Under the pieces are notes generated by a model, which was not told where the DNA came from, ran no database searches, and saw nothing but the letters and a program-made list of their open reading frames with translations. Shown piece after piece: positions 1 through 8,786 of a stretch of 64,000 bases of DNA (its first letter is position 1; every line of letters starts with the position of its first letter). The stretch is taken from assembly GCA_964645205.1 (NCBI GenBank), contig CAZYBO010000003.1:124001-188000 (forward strand), given 5' to 3'. The translations under genes and the position numbers were made by a program. Source of the DNA: CAZYBO01 sp964645205. GTDB lineage: Bacteria > Pseudomonadota > Alphaproteobacteria > Rickettsiales > SXRF01.

Positions 1-592
1 ACGCTTTCTGGCCTAGGAACCGGCTGCCCGGCTTTATGGCGGGAATCGCCTTTAGTGCGTCGGGCAATGTATCTTCCGTGTAAGTCGGAATATCGAGCGC
101 CACCAGCGACACCAGCGGCAATGTAAGGCTCGTATCGTTACTACCGCGCCGGTCAATGAGGCTCGATACCGCCACCGCCTCCGCGCCCCATTCGTGCACG
201 CAGGCCACCGCTTCCATCGAGGATTTGCCGGTGGTCACCACGTCTTCGGTAATCAGCACGCGCTGGCCTTTTTCCAATGAAAATCCACGGCGCAGCACGA
301 ATTTCCCATCCACGCGCTCGCAGAACATCGCGTCCACACCAAGCTGCCTGCCCATCTCATACCCCACCACCACACCGCCCATCGCGGGTGCGACGACGAC
401 ATCGAACACCAGCCCCTTCGCGCGTAATTTCTCCGCCAGCGCCTTGCACAACCGCTCGCCGCGCTTCGCATCCATCAGCACGCGCGCGCATTGTAAATAG
501 GTGGCGCTATGCAAACCCGACGACAGCACGAAATGCCCCGAAAGCATCGCGCCCGCATCCTTGAATTCCTGAATCACCTGTTGTTCGTTCAT
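1..592 (-). CDS. pyrE: Orotate phosphoribosyltransferase, C-terminus cut by window edge
   Basis: This enzyme joins orotate to PRPP to give OMP in pyrimidine synthesis. The reading frame contains the PRPP-binding signature VLITEDVVTTGKSS, preceded by a FSLEKGQ stretch, which is typical of PyrE. The frame is open to base 1, so the last residues lie outside the window. I chose the ATG at 592 rather than the one at 598, because a TAAGG ribosome-binding sequence overlapping the panC stop sits 6 bases before it. The gene directly follows panC on the same strand and is probably cotranscribed with it. Confidence 0.93.
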   Translation of the reverse strand, partial: MNEQQVIQEFKDAGAMLSGHFVLSSGLHSATYLQCARVLMDAKRGERLCKALAEKLRAKGLVFDVVVAPAMGGVVVGYEMGRQLGVDAMFCERVDGKFVLRRGFSLEKGQRVLITEDVVTTGKSSMEAVACVHEWGAEAVAVSSLIDRRGSNDTSLTLPLVSLVALDIPTYTEDTLPDALKAIPAIKPGSRFLGQKA

Positions 593-600
593 AACCATCC

Positions 601-1440
601 TTACATCGCAATATTATCAATCAACCGCGTTTTCCCCAGCCATGCCGCAGCCAGCAAACGCGCAGGTGCACGGTATTCGTTCATGGCATCCAGCGTATCA
701 GCGTCGCGCAGCGCAAGGTAATCCACGCGGAACCCGTGATTGGACAACAGCACCATGCCGTCGGCAATCGCTTCAGCTACTGCAATACCGCTCTGGATAC
801 GGTGCGCGGTCTGGTTGAGCACGCTGTATAGCTTCGACGCGATGCTGCGTTCTTCCGGCGTTAGGTAGGCATTGCGCGACGACATGGCCAGCCCGTCCGC
901 CTCACGCAGTGTAGGCGCACCGATAATCTCCACGGGCAGGTCGAGGTCACTCGCCACGCGGCGGAGCACGCAAAGCTGCTGGTAATCCTTCTCCCCGAAA
1001 ATCGCCACATGCGGCAGGGTGCGCAAAAACAGCTTGGTCACCACCGTAGCCACGCCGTCGAAATGCCCCGGCCTGAACGCGCCGCACAGGATGGTTCCCA
1101 GCGCGCCCGCCGATACGCTGGTGGAAAAGCCCTGCGGGTACATATCCTCCGCCGACGGCGCGTAAAGCACGCTCACGCCCGCGCGGTCGAGTTTTTTGCT
1201 GTCGGCCTCCAGCGTGCGGGGGTATTTGTCAAAATCCTCGTCCTTCCCGAACTGGGTGGGATTGACGAATATGGTGGCCATGACACAGTCTGCATGGGTT
1301 TTCGCCTGTTCCACCAGTGAGATATGCCCGTCATGCAGCGCGCCCATGGTGGGCACCAGCACGACGGTTTTGCCGCCCATGGCCAGATCCACCAGCGATT
1401 TTTGCAGCGTTTCGAGGTCGTGCGCGACGATTAGCGGCAT
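601..1440 (-). CDS. panC: Pantothenate synthetase
   Basis: PanC condenses pantoate with beta-alanine using ATP, the last step of pantothenate synthesis. The 279-residue protein has the nucleotidyl-transferase motif PTMGALHDGHISLV near residue 30, the ATIFVNPTQF segment, and the MSSRNAYLT loop that plays the KMSKS role. The frame is open upstream to 1521, but family alignment favours the ATG at 1440 (MPLIVAHD). No Shine-Dalgarno sequence is visible there, so a leaderless or weakly initiated message is possible. With coaX at 35.5 kb the window holds two coenzyme A pathway genes. zapE starts divergently 64 bases away. Confidence 0.95.
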   Translation of the reverse strand: MPLIVAHDLETLQKSLVDLAMGGKTVVLVPTMGALHDGHISLVEQAKTHADCVMATIFVNPTQFGKDEDFDKYPRTLEADSKKLDRAGVSVLYAPSAEDMYPQGFSTSVSAGALGTILCGAFRPGHFDGVATVVTKLFLRTLPHVAIFGEKDYQQLCVLRRVASDLDLPVEIIGAPTLREADGLAMSSRNAYLTPEERSIASKLYSVLNQTAHRIQSGIAVAEAIADGMVLLSNHGFRVDYLALRDADTLDAMNEYRAPARLLAAAWLGKTRLIDNIAM

Positions 1441-1457
1441 TTTAAGGAGTTTCCTGC

Positions 1458-1493
1458 ATGTTTTCTGTTTCAGATTTAAAGGAACAGCGCTAA
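1458..1493 (+). CDS. Possible 11-residue leader peptide before zapE
   Basis: An ATG at 1458 is preceded 7 bases upstream by a strong AAGGAGT ribosome-binding sequence and opens an 11-codon frame (MFSVSDLKEQR) that stops 12 bases before the zapE start. zapE itself has only a weak ribosome-binding site, so translation of the leader could influence zapE. The frame is very short and could be chance. Confidence 0.2.
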   Translation: MFSVSDLKEQR

Positions 1494-1504
1494 AAAGCAA
1501 GCGT

Positions 1505-2605
1505 ATGAACGCATCCTCCACCCTCCATGCACGCTACGACACGCTAGTGCATACCGGCGCGATCAGCGACGATCTCGCCCAGCGCACGGTGCTTTCCGCG
1601 CTCGAAGCGCTCGACGCGAGCCTTGGCGAAGCGCCGAAACCGCGCGGCATCATGCGCCTGCTGCGCCCACGCAAAGCGGCAGCTACGGCTCCGTCCAGCC
1701 TCTATATCTGGGGCAATGTCGGTCGCGGGAAGTCGATGCTCATGGATCTGTTTTTCACCCATGCGCCGGTTGCGAAAAAACGCCGAGTGCATTTTCACGC
1801 CTTCATGCAGGAAGTCCACGCGCGCATCCACCAGATCCGCAAAGACGGCGCGGGCGACCCGGTAGCCACGCTCGCGCGCGCCATCGCGCACGAAACCTCC
1901 CTGCTCTGCTTCGACGAACTACAGGCCACCGACGTCGCCGACGCCACCTTGCTGTTCCGCCTGTTCTCTGCACTCTTTGAAACCGGCGTCACCGTCGTCA
2001 GCACCTCGAACCACCCACCCGCCTCGCTTTACACCGGCGGCGTGCAGCGCGAGCGTTTCGCCAAATTCATCGCGCTCGTCGAGCAGCGCATGCAGGTAAT
2101 GCCGCTATCAAGCCCGCGCGATTACCGCATGACGCAGATGCGTTCGCTGCGCAAAGCCTATATGTGGCCGCTGGGAACGGAAGCCGAACATTTCATCGCC
2201 GACGCGCTGTCGCATTTGTGCGCCGACGTCACACCGAAAGAAGAAACGCTCATGGTGCAGGGACGCCCATTGCGCGTGCGCGTGTGCGACCAGTCGGTGG
2301 GATTGTTTTCCTTCCGCGAGCTGTGCGAAATTCCGCTGGGCGCGGCCGATTACCTCGCGGTGGCACAGCGTTTCGACACCATCGTCCTCACGCGGATCCC
2401 CAAACTCCCCCCGGAAAAGCGCAACGAGGCTAAACGCTTCGTCACGCTTATTGACGCGCTCTACGAACACCGTGTAAAATTGCTTACCACCGCCGCCTGC
2501 CCCGTGCAGGAGATTTACAGCGAGGGCGACGGCGCGTTTGAATTCGCCCGCACCGTATCGCGCCTGATGGAAATGCAATCGGAAAAATGGATGAATAATG
2601 GCTAA
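1505..2605 (+). CDS. zapE: ZapE-type AFG1-like ATPase
   Basis: This is a 366-residue member of the AFG1/ZapE family of P-loop ATPases, which in bacteria associate with the division septum. Walker A is visible as WGNVGRGKSML near residue 70 and Walker B as LLCFDELQATDV near 135, followed by the family segments VSTSNHPPASLY and FSFRELCEIPLGAADYL. The frame is open far upstream to 1196, but that part is antisense to panC. The ATG at 1505 (MNASSTLHARY) gives a normal family N-terminus. The gene is monocistronic or weakly linked to ispH across a repeat. Confidence 0.9.
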   Translation: MNASSTLHARYDTLVHTGAISDDLAQRTVLSALEALDASLGEAPKPRGIMRLLRPRKAAATAPSSLYIWGNVGRGKSMLMDLFFTHAPVAKKRRVHFHAFMQEVHARIHQIRKDGAGDPVATLARAIAHETSLLCFDELQATDVADATLLFRLFSALFETGVTVVSTSNHPPASLYTGGVQRERFAKFIALVEQRMQVMPLSSPRDYRMTQMRSLRKAYMWPLGTEAEHFIADALSHLCADVTPKEETLMVQGRPLRVRVCDQSVGLFSFRELCEIPLGAADYLAVAQRFDTIVLTRIPKLPPEKRNEAKRFVTLIDALYEHRVKLLTTAACPVQEIYSEGDGAFEFARTVSRLMEMQSEKWMNNG

Positions 2606-2614
2606 TTTTTTTCA

Positions 2615-2700
2615 TTGTCATTCCTGCGCAGGCAGGAATCCTATCTTTCCATGTCACGGTTTGCTGAACCATAAGATTCCTGCCTGCGCAGGAATGACAA
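2615..2700. repeat. Paired REP-like inverted repeat
   Basis: Two perfect 26-base arms (2615-2640 and 2675-2700) face each other across a 34-base loop. Each arm can itself form a small hairpin around the core GCGCAGGC. A sister element with the same design lies at 27829-27908. It occupies the whole gap between zapE and ispH and could end zapE transcription or stabilise its message. Confidence 0.85.
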
Positions 2701-2713
2701 TTATTACTAACCA

Positions 2714-3682
2714 ATGACCAATAACCAACAACAAACAACCCCGCTCACCATCGTCCTTGCAGAGCCACGCGGATTCTGCGCAGGCGTGGATCGCGCCATC
2801 GAAATCGTGGAGCGCGCGCTCGCGCTGTACGGCGCGCCGGTTTATGTGCGCCACGAGATCGTGCATAATAAATGGGTAGTGAACGATTTGCGCGCCAAGG
2901 GCGTGGTGTTCGTAGGCGACATCGCGGAAATTCCTGACCGCGCCATCACCGTGTTTTCCGCGCACGGCATTTCCGAAAAAGTGGAAGACGAAGCGCGGCT
3001 GCGCCAACTGCCGGTAATTGACGCCACATGTCCGCTGGTAACCAAGGTTCACCGCGAAGCGCAGCGTTACGAGACCGAAGGCCGCGAGATCATCCTCATC
3101 GGCCATGAAGGGCATCCGGAAGTGGAAGGCACGAGCGGGCGCGTCAAAGGCGGCGTATTGCTGGTGCAGCATGAAAGCGATGTGGCGACGCTTAGTGTGC
3201 GCGACCCAGAGCGGCTCGCCTATGTCACGCAAACCACCCTTTCGGTGGATGATACACGCAGCATCATCGCCGCGCTAAAAACCCGTTTCCCCACCATCGC
3301 AGGCCCTGAGCTACGCGACATCTGCTACGCCACACAGAACCGCCAGAACGCCGTGCGCGACCTCGCCGCGCAGGTGGAGCTGGTGCTGGTGATTGGTTCC
3401 GCCAACAGCTCGAATTCCAACCGTCTGCGCGACCTCGCCGCCGAAGCGGGCATTAGCGCACACCTGATCGATGACGCACGCGGGCTGAACCCGGCATGGT
3501 TCGATACGATAAAATCGGTGGGTATCACCGCAGGCGCATCCGCGCCGGAGCATCTGGTGCAAAGCGTGATCGACGCCATCGGCAAGCTGCGCCCCACCAC
3601 GGTTTCCACCTTAAGCGGCACGCAGGAGAACACGCGCTTTAAACTGCCGCCGGAAGTAACCGGCGAAAAGCGCATCGCGTAG
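2714..3682 (+). CDS. ispH: 4-hydroxy-3-methylbut-2-enyl diphosphate reductase
   Basis: IspH (LytB) is the iron-sulfur enzyme that makes IPP and DMAPP in the last step of the MEP isoprenoid pathway. The 322-residue sequence has the three cluster cysteines in GFCAGVDRA, DATCPLV and DICYATQNRQ, and the histidine motifs FSAHGIS and GHEGHPEV. Length and motif order are normal. It is transcribed away from zapE and ends 8 bases from the convergent pseudopilin gene. Confidence 0.97.
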   Translation: MTNNQQQTTPLTIVLAEPRGFCAGVDRAIEIVERALALYGAPVYVRHEIVHNKWVVNDLRAKGVVFVGDIAEIPDRAITVFSAHGISEKVEDEARLRQLPVIDATCPLVTKVHREAQRYETEGREIILIGHEGHPEVEGTSGRVKGGVLLVQHESDVATLSVRDPERLAYVTQTTLSVDDTRSIIAALKTRFPTIAGPELRDICYATQNRQNAVRDLAAQVELVLVIGSANSSNSNRLRDLAAEAGISAHLIDDARGLNPAWFDTIKSVGITAGASAPEHLVQSVIDAIGKLRPTTVSTLSGTQENTRFKLPPEVTGEKRIA

Positions 3683-3690
3683 TTTTAAAA

Positions 3691-5541
3691 TCAGTGATAG
3701 ACAGCCAAAGTTCGCACCGGTTTAGCAATAACCGTCGTAAGACCCGCTTCAGGCGTGAAAACCAGCGGGGATATGCGCTCCAAAAAATTCACGACACCAT
3801 TCGCATCATTAGTGGCGACGATCAGTCTGGTTGTGTCTGGTGTAAACCCTATAGCGACCGGAGTTTTTGCACCGCCTGCGTAACTTCCGTTCAACGTAAC
3901 GGGTGTGAATACGTCCGGCGTATCGATTTTATACAGCAGCACATTGTCACCAATATTGGCGGTAGCGCCACCCGCGACGGCCATATACACGCTGTCCTGC
4001 GAAAACGTAAGCACATCAGGAGTACCGGACAGGCCGATAGCGAAGCTGGCCGCCTGTGTAAAAATATCATGCCCATCATGGCGCCATACGGTGACATCGG
4101 GAAAAGTTCCTGCAATTGCGAGGTATTTTCCATCAGGGGAAAATGCGGCTGAACGTGTATCGCCTGGAGCAAGCAGTGTTGGGGGCACCCTCTTAATGCT
4201 AGCGGGCAGAAGAGTAATATCTATGTAGCTCGTATCGCTCATACGTACATAGAGTGTCGAATAGGTCGAACGATCCGACAGGAACAAATAATCCGCATTA
4301 CGCGACCATGCAACGATCTCGGGTCTTGCCGTCAGGGCGGGGTTCAAACTGGTCAGTGGCAAGGTGAGAAAATTATTGCCGGAATGTTTTGCCAGTCGGA
4401 TATATGGCGCAACGGTACTGGTTACCGCAAGATATCCATTATCGGAAAGCGCCGTAAGATTTCCGGCCGCATAGGTAGGACAACTGCTTGCAGGCAGCAT
4501 CGGATCACCGATATAGGTAAGCGTAGCGCCGGTAATCCGAAACAGCTGGCAATAGGGCGATGCGTCCGAATAGGCGAACAGGTATCTGTTATCCGCTGTA
4601 AAGGCAACGCTTGCTATCGTGCCATAAGGCACGGTCACCGGCGTTGTACGCGTTATCCAGCGTCCGCATGATTTCCTGTACATGGGAACGCCCGTAGCAG
4701 CTACATATCCGGCATGGCCAAGCGCGAGTTGCAACTCGACCGGCGGCACGGCGTAGTCATTCGCATTCTGCATCTGCCAGCGCGTGGCAAAACGTATAAT
4801 ATCGTCGAAGCTGTCGGTAGCCGACGCGGAATTCTCAGTCGGGTCTTTTTGGATTAGGACACTGTTCATCACCGCCTTCACTGCGCTTGCGTTACAATGG
4901 CAATTGACCTGCTCATGTGCGTTGGTGGATCCAGCGTTGATGATGGAACCGTTAGCCGTATAGCCGCCATGCCCATTTTTGCCATAGCTGATTAAAGCGT
5001 AGATTCCTCCCGGCGTGGATTCGCCCGCCACATTCCCTGTCCGATAATAGCCGGCGGCGTCCCACACGATAGCCCTGCAGGATTCATTCGTCTTGATCGT
5101 GATGAACGCATCGACGGCGGTTGCCTCCGTATCTACCCAATAGGCAAACTGCCTGCCCCAGCCGTCATACATATATTCGTTGGGAAGCCCAAGCGTGCGT
5201 ACCGGCACATTGCCCTCCACCATTGGCGCTGATGAAAAATTCGCTGCAGGCGTACCGCCTGTACAAACACCTGCGTTAGCTGCTTCCAATCCATAACTCA
5301 CATCGGATTGCGGGAGCAGGAAATCACCCGGACATGGCACGCGGTTATAGCGGTTGCGGTACTCCATCAAAGCCGTCTGGATGGCAGCCATTTTATTTTC
5401 GGTCTGCGTTTTTTTTGCAGCTTCGATCGCCCCCATCCCGGCAAACAACCCCATGCCCGTAACCATTGCAATAATGATGAGGACGATAGACAGTTCAAGC
5501 AGGGTAAAACCGGAGCGTTTCACAGAGGGTACGTCTCGCAT
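3691..5541 (-). CDS. Type IV pseudopilin fused to a beta-propeller
   Basis: Residues 8-16 (KRSGFTLLE) form a class III prepilin cleavage and methylation site, with cleavage expected after Gly11 and Glu at position +5, followed by a single hydrophobic helix. Residues about 50-290 resemble a pseudopilin globular region rich in Gly and Cys. From about residue 300 to the end (616), blade-like repeats such as AFSPDGKYLAIAG and VTVWRHDG indicate a WD40 or YVTN-type propeller. The protein would be inserted in the membrane and processed by prepilin peptidase, exposing a propeller outside the cytoplasm. No other pilus or type II secretion genes are nearby, so the function is unknown. The ATG at 5541 has no clear ribosome-binding site. 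Confidence 0.82.
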   Translation of the reverse strand: MRDVPSVKRSGFTLLELSIVLIIIAMVTGMGLFAGMGAIEAAKKTQTENKMAAIQTALMEYRNRYNRVPCPGDFLLPQSDVSYGLEAANAGVCTGGTPAANFSSAPMVEGNVPVRTLGLPNEYMYDGWGRQFAYWVDTEATAVDAFITIKTNESCRAIVWDAAGYYRTGNVAGESTPGGIYALISYGKNGHGGYTANGSIINAGSTNAHEQVNCHCNASAVKAVMNSVLIQKDPTENSASATDSFDDIIRFATRWQMQNANDYAVPPVELQLALGHAGYVAATGVPMYRKSCGRWITRTTPVTVPYGTIASVAFTADNRYLFAYSDASPYCQLFRITGATLTYIGDPMLPASSCPTYAAGNLTALSDNGYLAVTSTVAPYIRLAKHSGNNFLTLPLTSLNPALTARPEIVAWSRNADYLFLSDRSTYSTLYVRMSDTSYIDITLLPASIKRVPPTLLAPGDTRSAAFSPDGKYLAIAGTFPDVTVWRHDGHDIFTQAASFAIGLSGTPDVLTFSQDSVYMAVAGGATANIGDNVLLYKIDTPDVFTPVTLNGSYAGGAKTPVAIGFTPDTTRLIVATNDANGVVNFLERISPLVFTPEAGLTTVIAKPVRTLAVYH

Positions 5542-5582
5542 AAACTATGAATCTATATACGATAAAGCTTTTGCCTTAATGA

Positions 5583-5611
5583 TTGATTAATTACGCGGTA
5601 CAGGCTATGCA
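5583..5611 (+). promoter_or_regulatory. Candidate sigma-70 promoter for the small lipoprotein
   Basis: TTGATT (5583-5588) and TATGCA (5606-5611) are separated by 17 bases and lie 30 bases before the lipoprotein start. The match is moderate and unproven. Confidence 0.35.
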
Positions 5612-5640
5612 GAATCGCTTCAACCTCAGGAGAACCGCCT

Positions 5641-5742
5641 ATGAAACGCTTTATCGTGCTGGCATTGGCTAGTTTACTGCTGTCTGGCTGCGCCTGCAGC
5701 GACATCGGCTATTGTCCGATCATTTTTCCCCGGGCAGCCTAA
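5641..5742 (+). CDS. 33-residue lipoprotein
   Basis: A short frame begins MKRFIVLALASLLLSGCACS, which is a complete lipoprotein signal: basic start, hydrophobic core and the lipobox LLSGC with Cys17 as the acylated residue. Only about 17 residues remain after cleavage, containing two more cysteines (CACS and YCP). An AGGAGA ribosome-binding sequence lies 7 bases before the ATG. The family is not recognised. Its size recalls entericidin-like small lipoproteins, but I see no specific similarity. It lies alone between the divergent pseudopilin gene and the BcsA-like gene. Confidence 0.7.
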   Translation: MKRFIVLALASLLLSGCACSDIGYCPIIFPRAA

Positions 5743-5832
5743 TAAATCGGGAAAATTAATAGTAAATAACGCTTAACCATTGCTTTTTTTTGTGCTATGT
5801 CATGCGTCCCGAATTAAAAAGCTCAAAAACTG

Positions 5833-8052
5833 ATGGTTAACCGAAAAAACAGTATTGGTGTCAGCAAGTTAGGCACGTGGCAGCGTCCGGCGTACGAAAC
5901 GCTAGGATTGCGGCGCGGCGCGCTGGTGCTGTTGTGCTGCGCGATTACCCTACACTATATCCTGTGGCGTGCTGGCACGTTTAACGGTCAGGCTCTGATC
6001 TTTTCAACGATCCTCTTCGCAGCGGAATGTTTCGGCCTCATGATGATGGCTATTCATTACCTGACGATTTTTCGCCTGAGCATCCGCACCCCGCGCGCGC
6101 CCATGCAAGGCCGCAGCGTGGATGTATTTATCCCCACCATCAACGAGTCGGTAGCCACCGTTCGCAGAACTGCGCTTGCGGCATTGGCGATGGATTACCC
6201 GCATACCACATGGATTCTCGACGATGGCCGCCGTGCCGAAATAAAGCAACTCGCCGCCGAGCTTGGCTGTGGCTACATCACACGGACGGGCAATGCGCAT
6301 GCGAAAGCGGGAAACCTCAACCATGCGCTCGCGAAAACCACTGGTGAATTCATCGCGTTTTTTGATGCTGATCACGCGCCTAAACAGACCTTTCTCACCC
6401 GCACGCTCGGTTATTTTTCAGACCCGCTGGTCGCCTTCGTGCAGACGCCGCAGGAATTCTACAACCTCGATTCCTACCAACATCGCCTCGACCGCAATAC
6501 CGGGCGCATGTGGACGGAACAATCGCTGTTTTTCCGCGTAATCCAGCGCGGCAAGGATGCCTGGAACGCTGCGTTCTTCTGCGGAAGCTGCGCAATCATG
6601 CGCCGCAGCGCACTGGAAGCCGTCGGCGGTTTTGCCGTCGGCACCGTCGCCGAAGACCTGCATACGTCCATCGTGCTGCATAAGGCGGGCTATAGCTCCG
6701 TCTATCACGACGAACCGCTGGCTTTCGGCATCGCCGCCGCACAAATCAACGTGTTTTTCAAGCAGCGCATGCGCTGGGGTCAAGGCGCGATGCAGATATG
6801 GCGCCGTGAAAACGTGTTGCTTGGCAGCGGCCTCACGCTCATGCAGCGCATCCTGTATTTCGCGTCGATTGCCACCTATTTCACTGGTTGGCAGAAACTG
6901 GTGTTCTACATGTGCCCGCCCATCGTTTTATTGACCGGAATGCTTCCGATCTCCGCAGATGGCAAGGACTTCCTGTCGTATTTCCTACCATTTATGGTCA
7001 TCAGTATGCTCACCTTCAGCGAAACCTCACGCGGGTATGGCCGTGCGTGGTACAGCGAACAATATAACATGACCAGCTTCGCGGCATGGGCATGGGCGTG
7101 CATAGGATATTTCAAGAAAAACCTGCGCTTCATTGTCACCAGCAAGCATATTTCCACTGTGCCGGATTACTGGCGCTTCCTTATGCCGCAAGCCCTTATC
7201 ATAGGCTTGTCGCTGATAGCGGCATGCGTAGGCCTGTGGCGCTTTTCACAGGGCACAAGCTCACTGGACGGCATCGCGCTTACCAGCAATCTGATGTGGA
7301 CGGCTTACAGCGTATTCTTTGCAGCGCTTGCCATCCGCTTTGCCCTCGCCCGCGCCAGCTACCGCCGCGAAGACTACCGTTTTCACATGCTGCTGGTCGC
7401 CGCTTTCACCGACAGCAAAGGCCTCGAACACCACGCTACTGTACGAGACATTTCTGCCACCGGTCTCTGCCTTTACCTTTCCAAACCCGCATCGGTAGCG
7501 ATCGGCGAGCGCATCACCGGCACACTCTGGCTGCCCGATGGCACACTGCCGTTCACATGCGAAACCTGCGCCGTCACCAACAACGGCAACCGTATCGGCG
7601 CACGTTTCCTATGGGAAGGAGCGGAAAAATCTTGTTACCGTCTGGAAACGTTCCTCTACGGCACCGATCATGAGTGGCGCCTGCATGCCATTACCGATCG
7701 CACGCCCACTATGATGGAATATCTGCTGTCCCTGTGGAAGCGTATCCGTCGCCCGTTTGCCGATACGCAACGCGCAGCTTCGCACTCTATGCTCTATACC
7801 AGCACGAACCGCCCAACCGGTGCGCCGCTCCCGGGCGTCATATATATGAATGCAAAGCAGCCGCACGCGCAGATCATGCTGTATGCGCCGCTTACCGGCA
7901 ACGCATCGTTGGAAGCACGCATCTTTACTGACAAGGGCTGGAAGAATTTCACCGCCCGCATCGCAAACGAAAACAAAGCGGAAGCAAAAAATAAAGTGGA
8001 TACCGGCGGGGCTTCGTTCTATAACTGCGAGCTGGAAGAATCTCTCGCATAA
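5833..8052 (+). CDS. BcsA-like processive glycosyltransferase with PilZ domain
   Basis: This 739-residue inner-membrane protein belongs to the cellulose synthase type of family 2 glycosyltransferases. Two N-terminal membrane segments (about 30-80) precede the catalytic domain with VDVFIPTINE, DDG (130-132), DAD (178-180), FFCGSCA (about 248), AEDLHTS (about 274) and QRMRW (311-315). Four more membrane segments follow (about 340-500). The C-terminus carries a PilZ domain with R512-x3-R516 and DISATG at 539-544, so cyclic di-GMP activation is expected. It is followed directly by bcsS. The usual partners bcsB, bcsC and bcsZ are not in the window, so the exported polymer may be cellulose or another beta-glucan. 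Confidence 0.87.
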   Translation: MVNRKNSIGVSKLGTWQRPAYETLGLRRGALVLLCCAITLHYILWRAGTFNGQALIFSTILFAAECFGLMMMAIHYLTIFRLSIRTPRAPMQGRSVDVFIPTINESVATVRRTALAALAMDYPHTTWILDDGRRAEIKQLAAELGCGYITRTGNAHAKAGNLNHALAKTTGEFIAFFDADHAPKQTFLTRTLGYFSDPLVAFVQTPQEFYNLDSYQHRLDRNTGRMWTEQSLFFRVIQRGKDAWNAAFFCGSCAIMRRSALEAVGGFAVGTVAEDLHTSIVLHKAGYSSVYHDEPLAFGIAAAQINVFFKQRMRWGQGAMQIWRRENVLLGSGLTLMQRILYFASIATYFTGWQKLVFYMCPPIVLLTGMLPISADGKDFLSYFLPFMVISMLTFSETSRGYGRAWYSEQYNMTSFAAWAWACIGYFKKNLRFIVTSKHISTVPDYWRFLMPQALIIGLSLIAACVGLWRFSQGTSSLDGIALTSNLMWTAYSVFFAALAIRFALARASYRREDYRFHMLLVAAFTDSKGLEHHATVRDISATGLCLYLSKPASVAIGERITGTLWLPDGTLPFTCETCAVTNNGNRIGARFLWEGAEKSCYRLETFLYGTDHEWRLHAITDRTPTMMEYLLSLWKRIRRPFADTQRAASHSMLYTSTNRPTGAPLPGVIYMNAKQPHAQIMLYAPLTGNASLEARIFTDKGWKNFTARIANENKAEAKNKVDTGGASFYNCELEESLA

Positions 8053-8062
8053 AGTATTTCCG

Positions 8063-8770
8063 ATGCACCTGTCCCGCCTGCCGCTAGTCCCCATGGTTTT
8101 GTGCCTTGCCTTGTCTGCCGCACCTGCATGCGCGGAAGACTGGATGTTCATCGCGGGTGCAGAAGCTGGCGGCCAGCATAACAATTACGGGCAACTCGGG
8201 CTTATCGCCCCTCTCCCCGGCTCGCAACTCGGCAATGGGTTCGTATGGCGGGCATTCATCGACGGCCTGACCTACCGCTACGATAAAAACGCCACCGACA
8301 TCGAGGCATCCTCCATAGGCGTGGACACCTCCATAGGCTACAGCGCGAGCAATGCGCAAGGTTGGTGGGGGCTATCAGCAGGCCCTGCATGGCGCAATAC
8401 CGACCTTTCTCCGAACGACCCGGCTAACGATGCAAATGGCAGCGAAACCAGCCTACGTATTAGCGCCGAAGCGGAGCATAACTTCACCGAAACCCTGCGC
8501 GGCAACGTAATCACCAGCTACAACGCCTTCAGTGACAACGGCTTCTGGAACCGCGCGCGCTTGCTCGCGCGAGTAGACGGAAAAATCTACGCAGGCCCCG
8601 AAGTAGTATGGCAAGGCAGCGATGCTTACCGCGCGTGGCAGTTTGGCGCAGCGGTTACCGGCATCCCTGTCAGCGACACCACTAGCATCGGCCTCAAGGC
8701 AGGTTTTCGTAAAGGCGAAGGGCTTTCCGCCACGCCTTATATCGGCGTTGAATACGGCGCGGTGTTTTAG
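8063..8770 (+). CDS. bcsS: Cellulose biosynthesis protein BcsS
   Basis: This 235-residue protein has an N-terminal signal peptide ending near PACA-EDW. The rest is made of alternating amphipathic strands and ends in EYGAVF with an aromatic last residue, as expected for an outer-membrane beta-barrel. The pattern fits the BcsS family, which accompanies BcsA in alphaproteobacteria. I chose the ATG at 8063, 10 bases after the synthase stop, because the longer frame only overlaps that gene. It probably helps polymer export or attachment, but its exact role in the family is not established. Confidence 0.7.
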   Translation: MHLSRLPLVPMVLCLALSAAPACAEDWMFIAGAEAGGQHNNYGQLGLIAPLPGSQLGNGFVWRAFIDGLTYRYDKNATDIEASSIGVDTSIGYSASNAQGWWGLSAGPAWRNTDLSPNDPANDANGSETSLRISAEAEHNFTETLRGNVITSYNAFSDNGFWNRARLLARVDGKIYAGPEVVWQGSDAYRAWQFGAAVTGIPVSDTTSIGLKAGFRKGEGLSATPYIGVEYGAVF

Positions 8771-8786
8771 CGCCCCATCCCTCCAA

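Noticed and set aside
1196..1504. N-terminal extension of zapE
   Set aside because: The stretch is antisense to panC and does not look like a ZapE N-terminus.
2615..2640. TTGTCAT in the repeat arm as a Pho box for ispH
   Set aside because: It is part of the REP-like arm and has no partner repeat 11 bases away.
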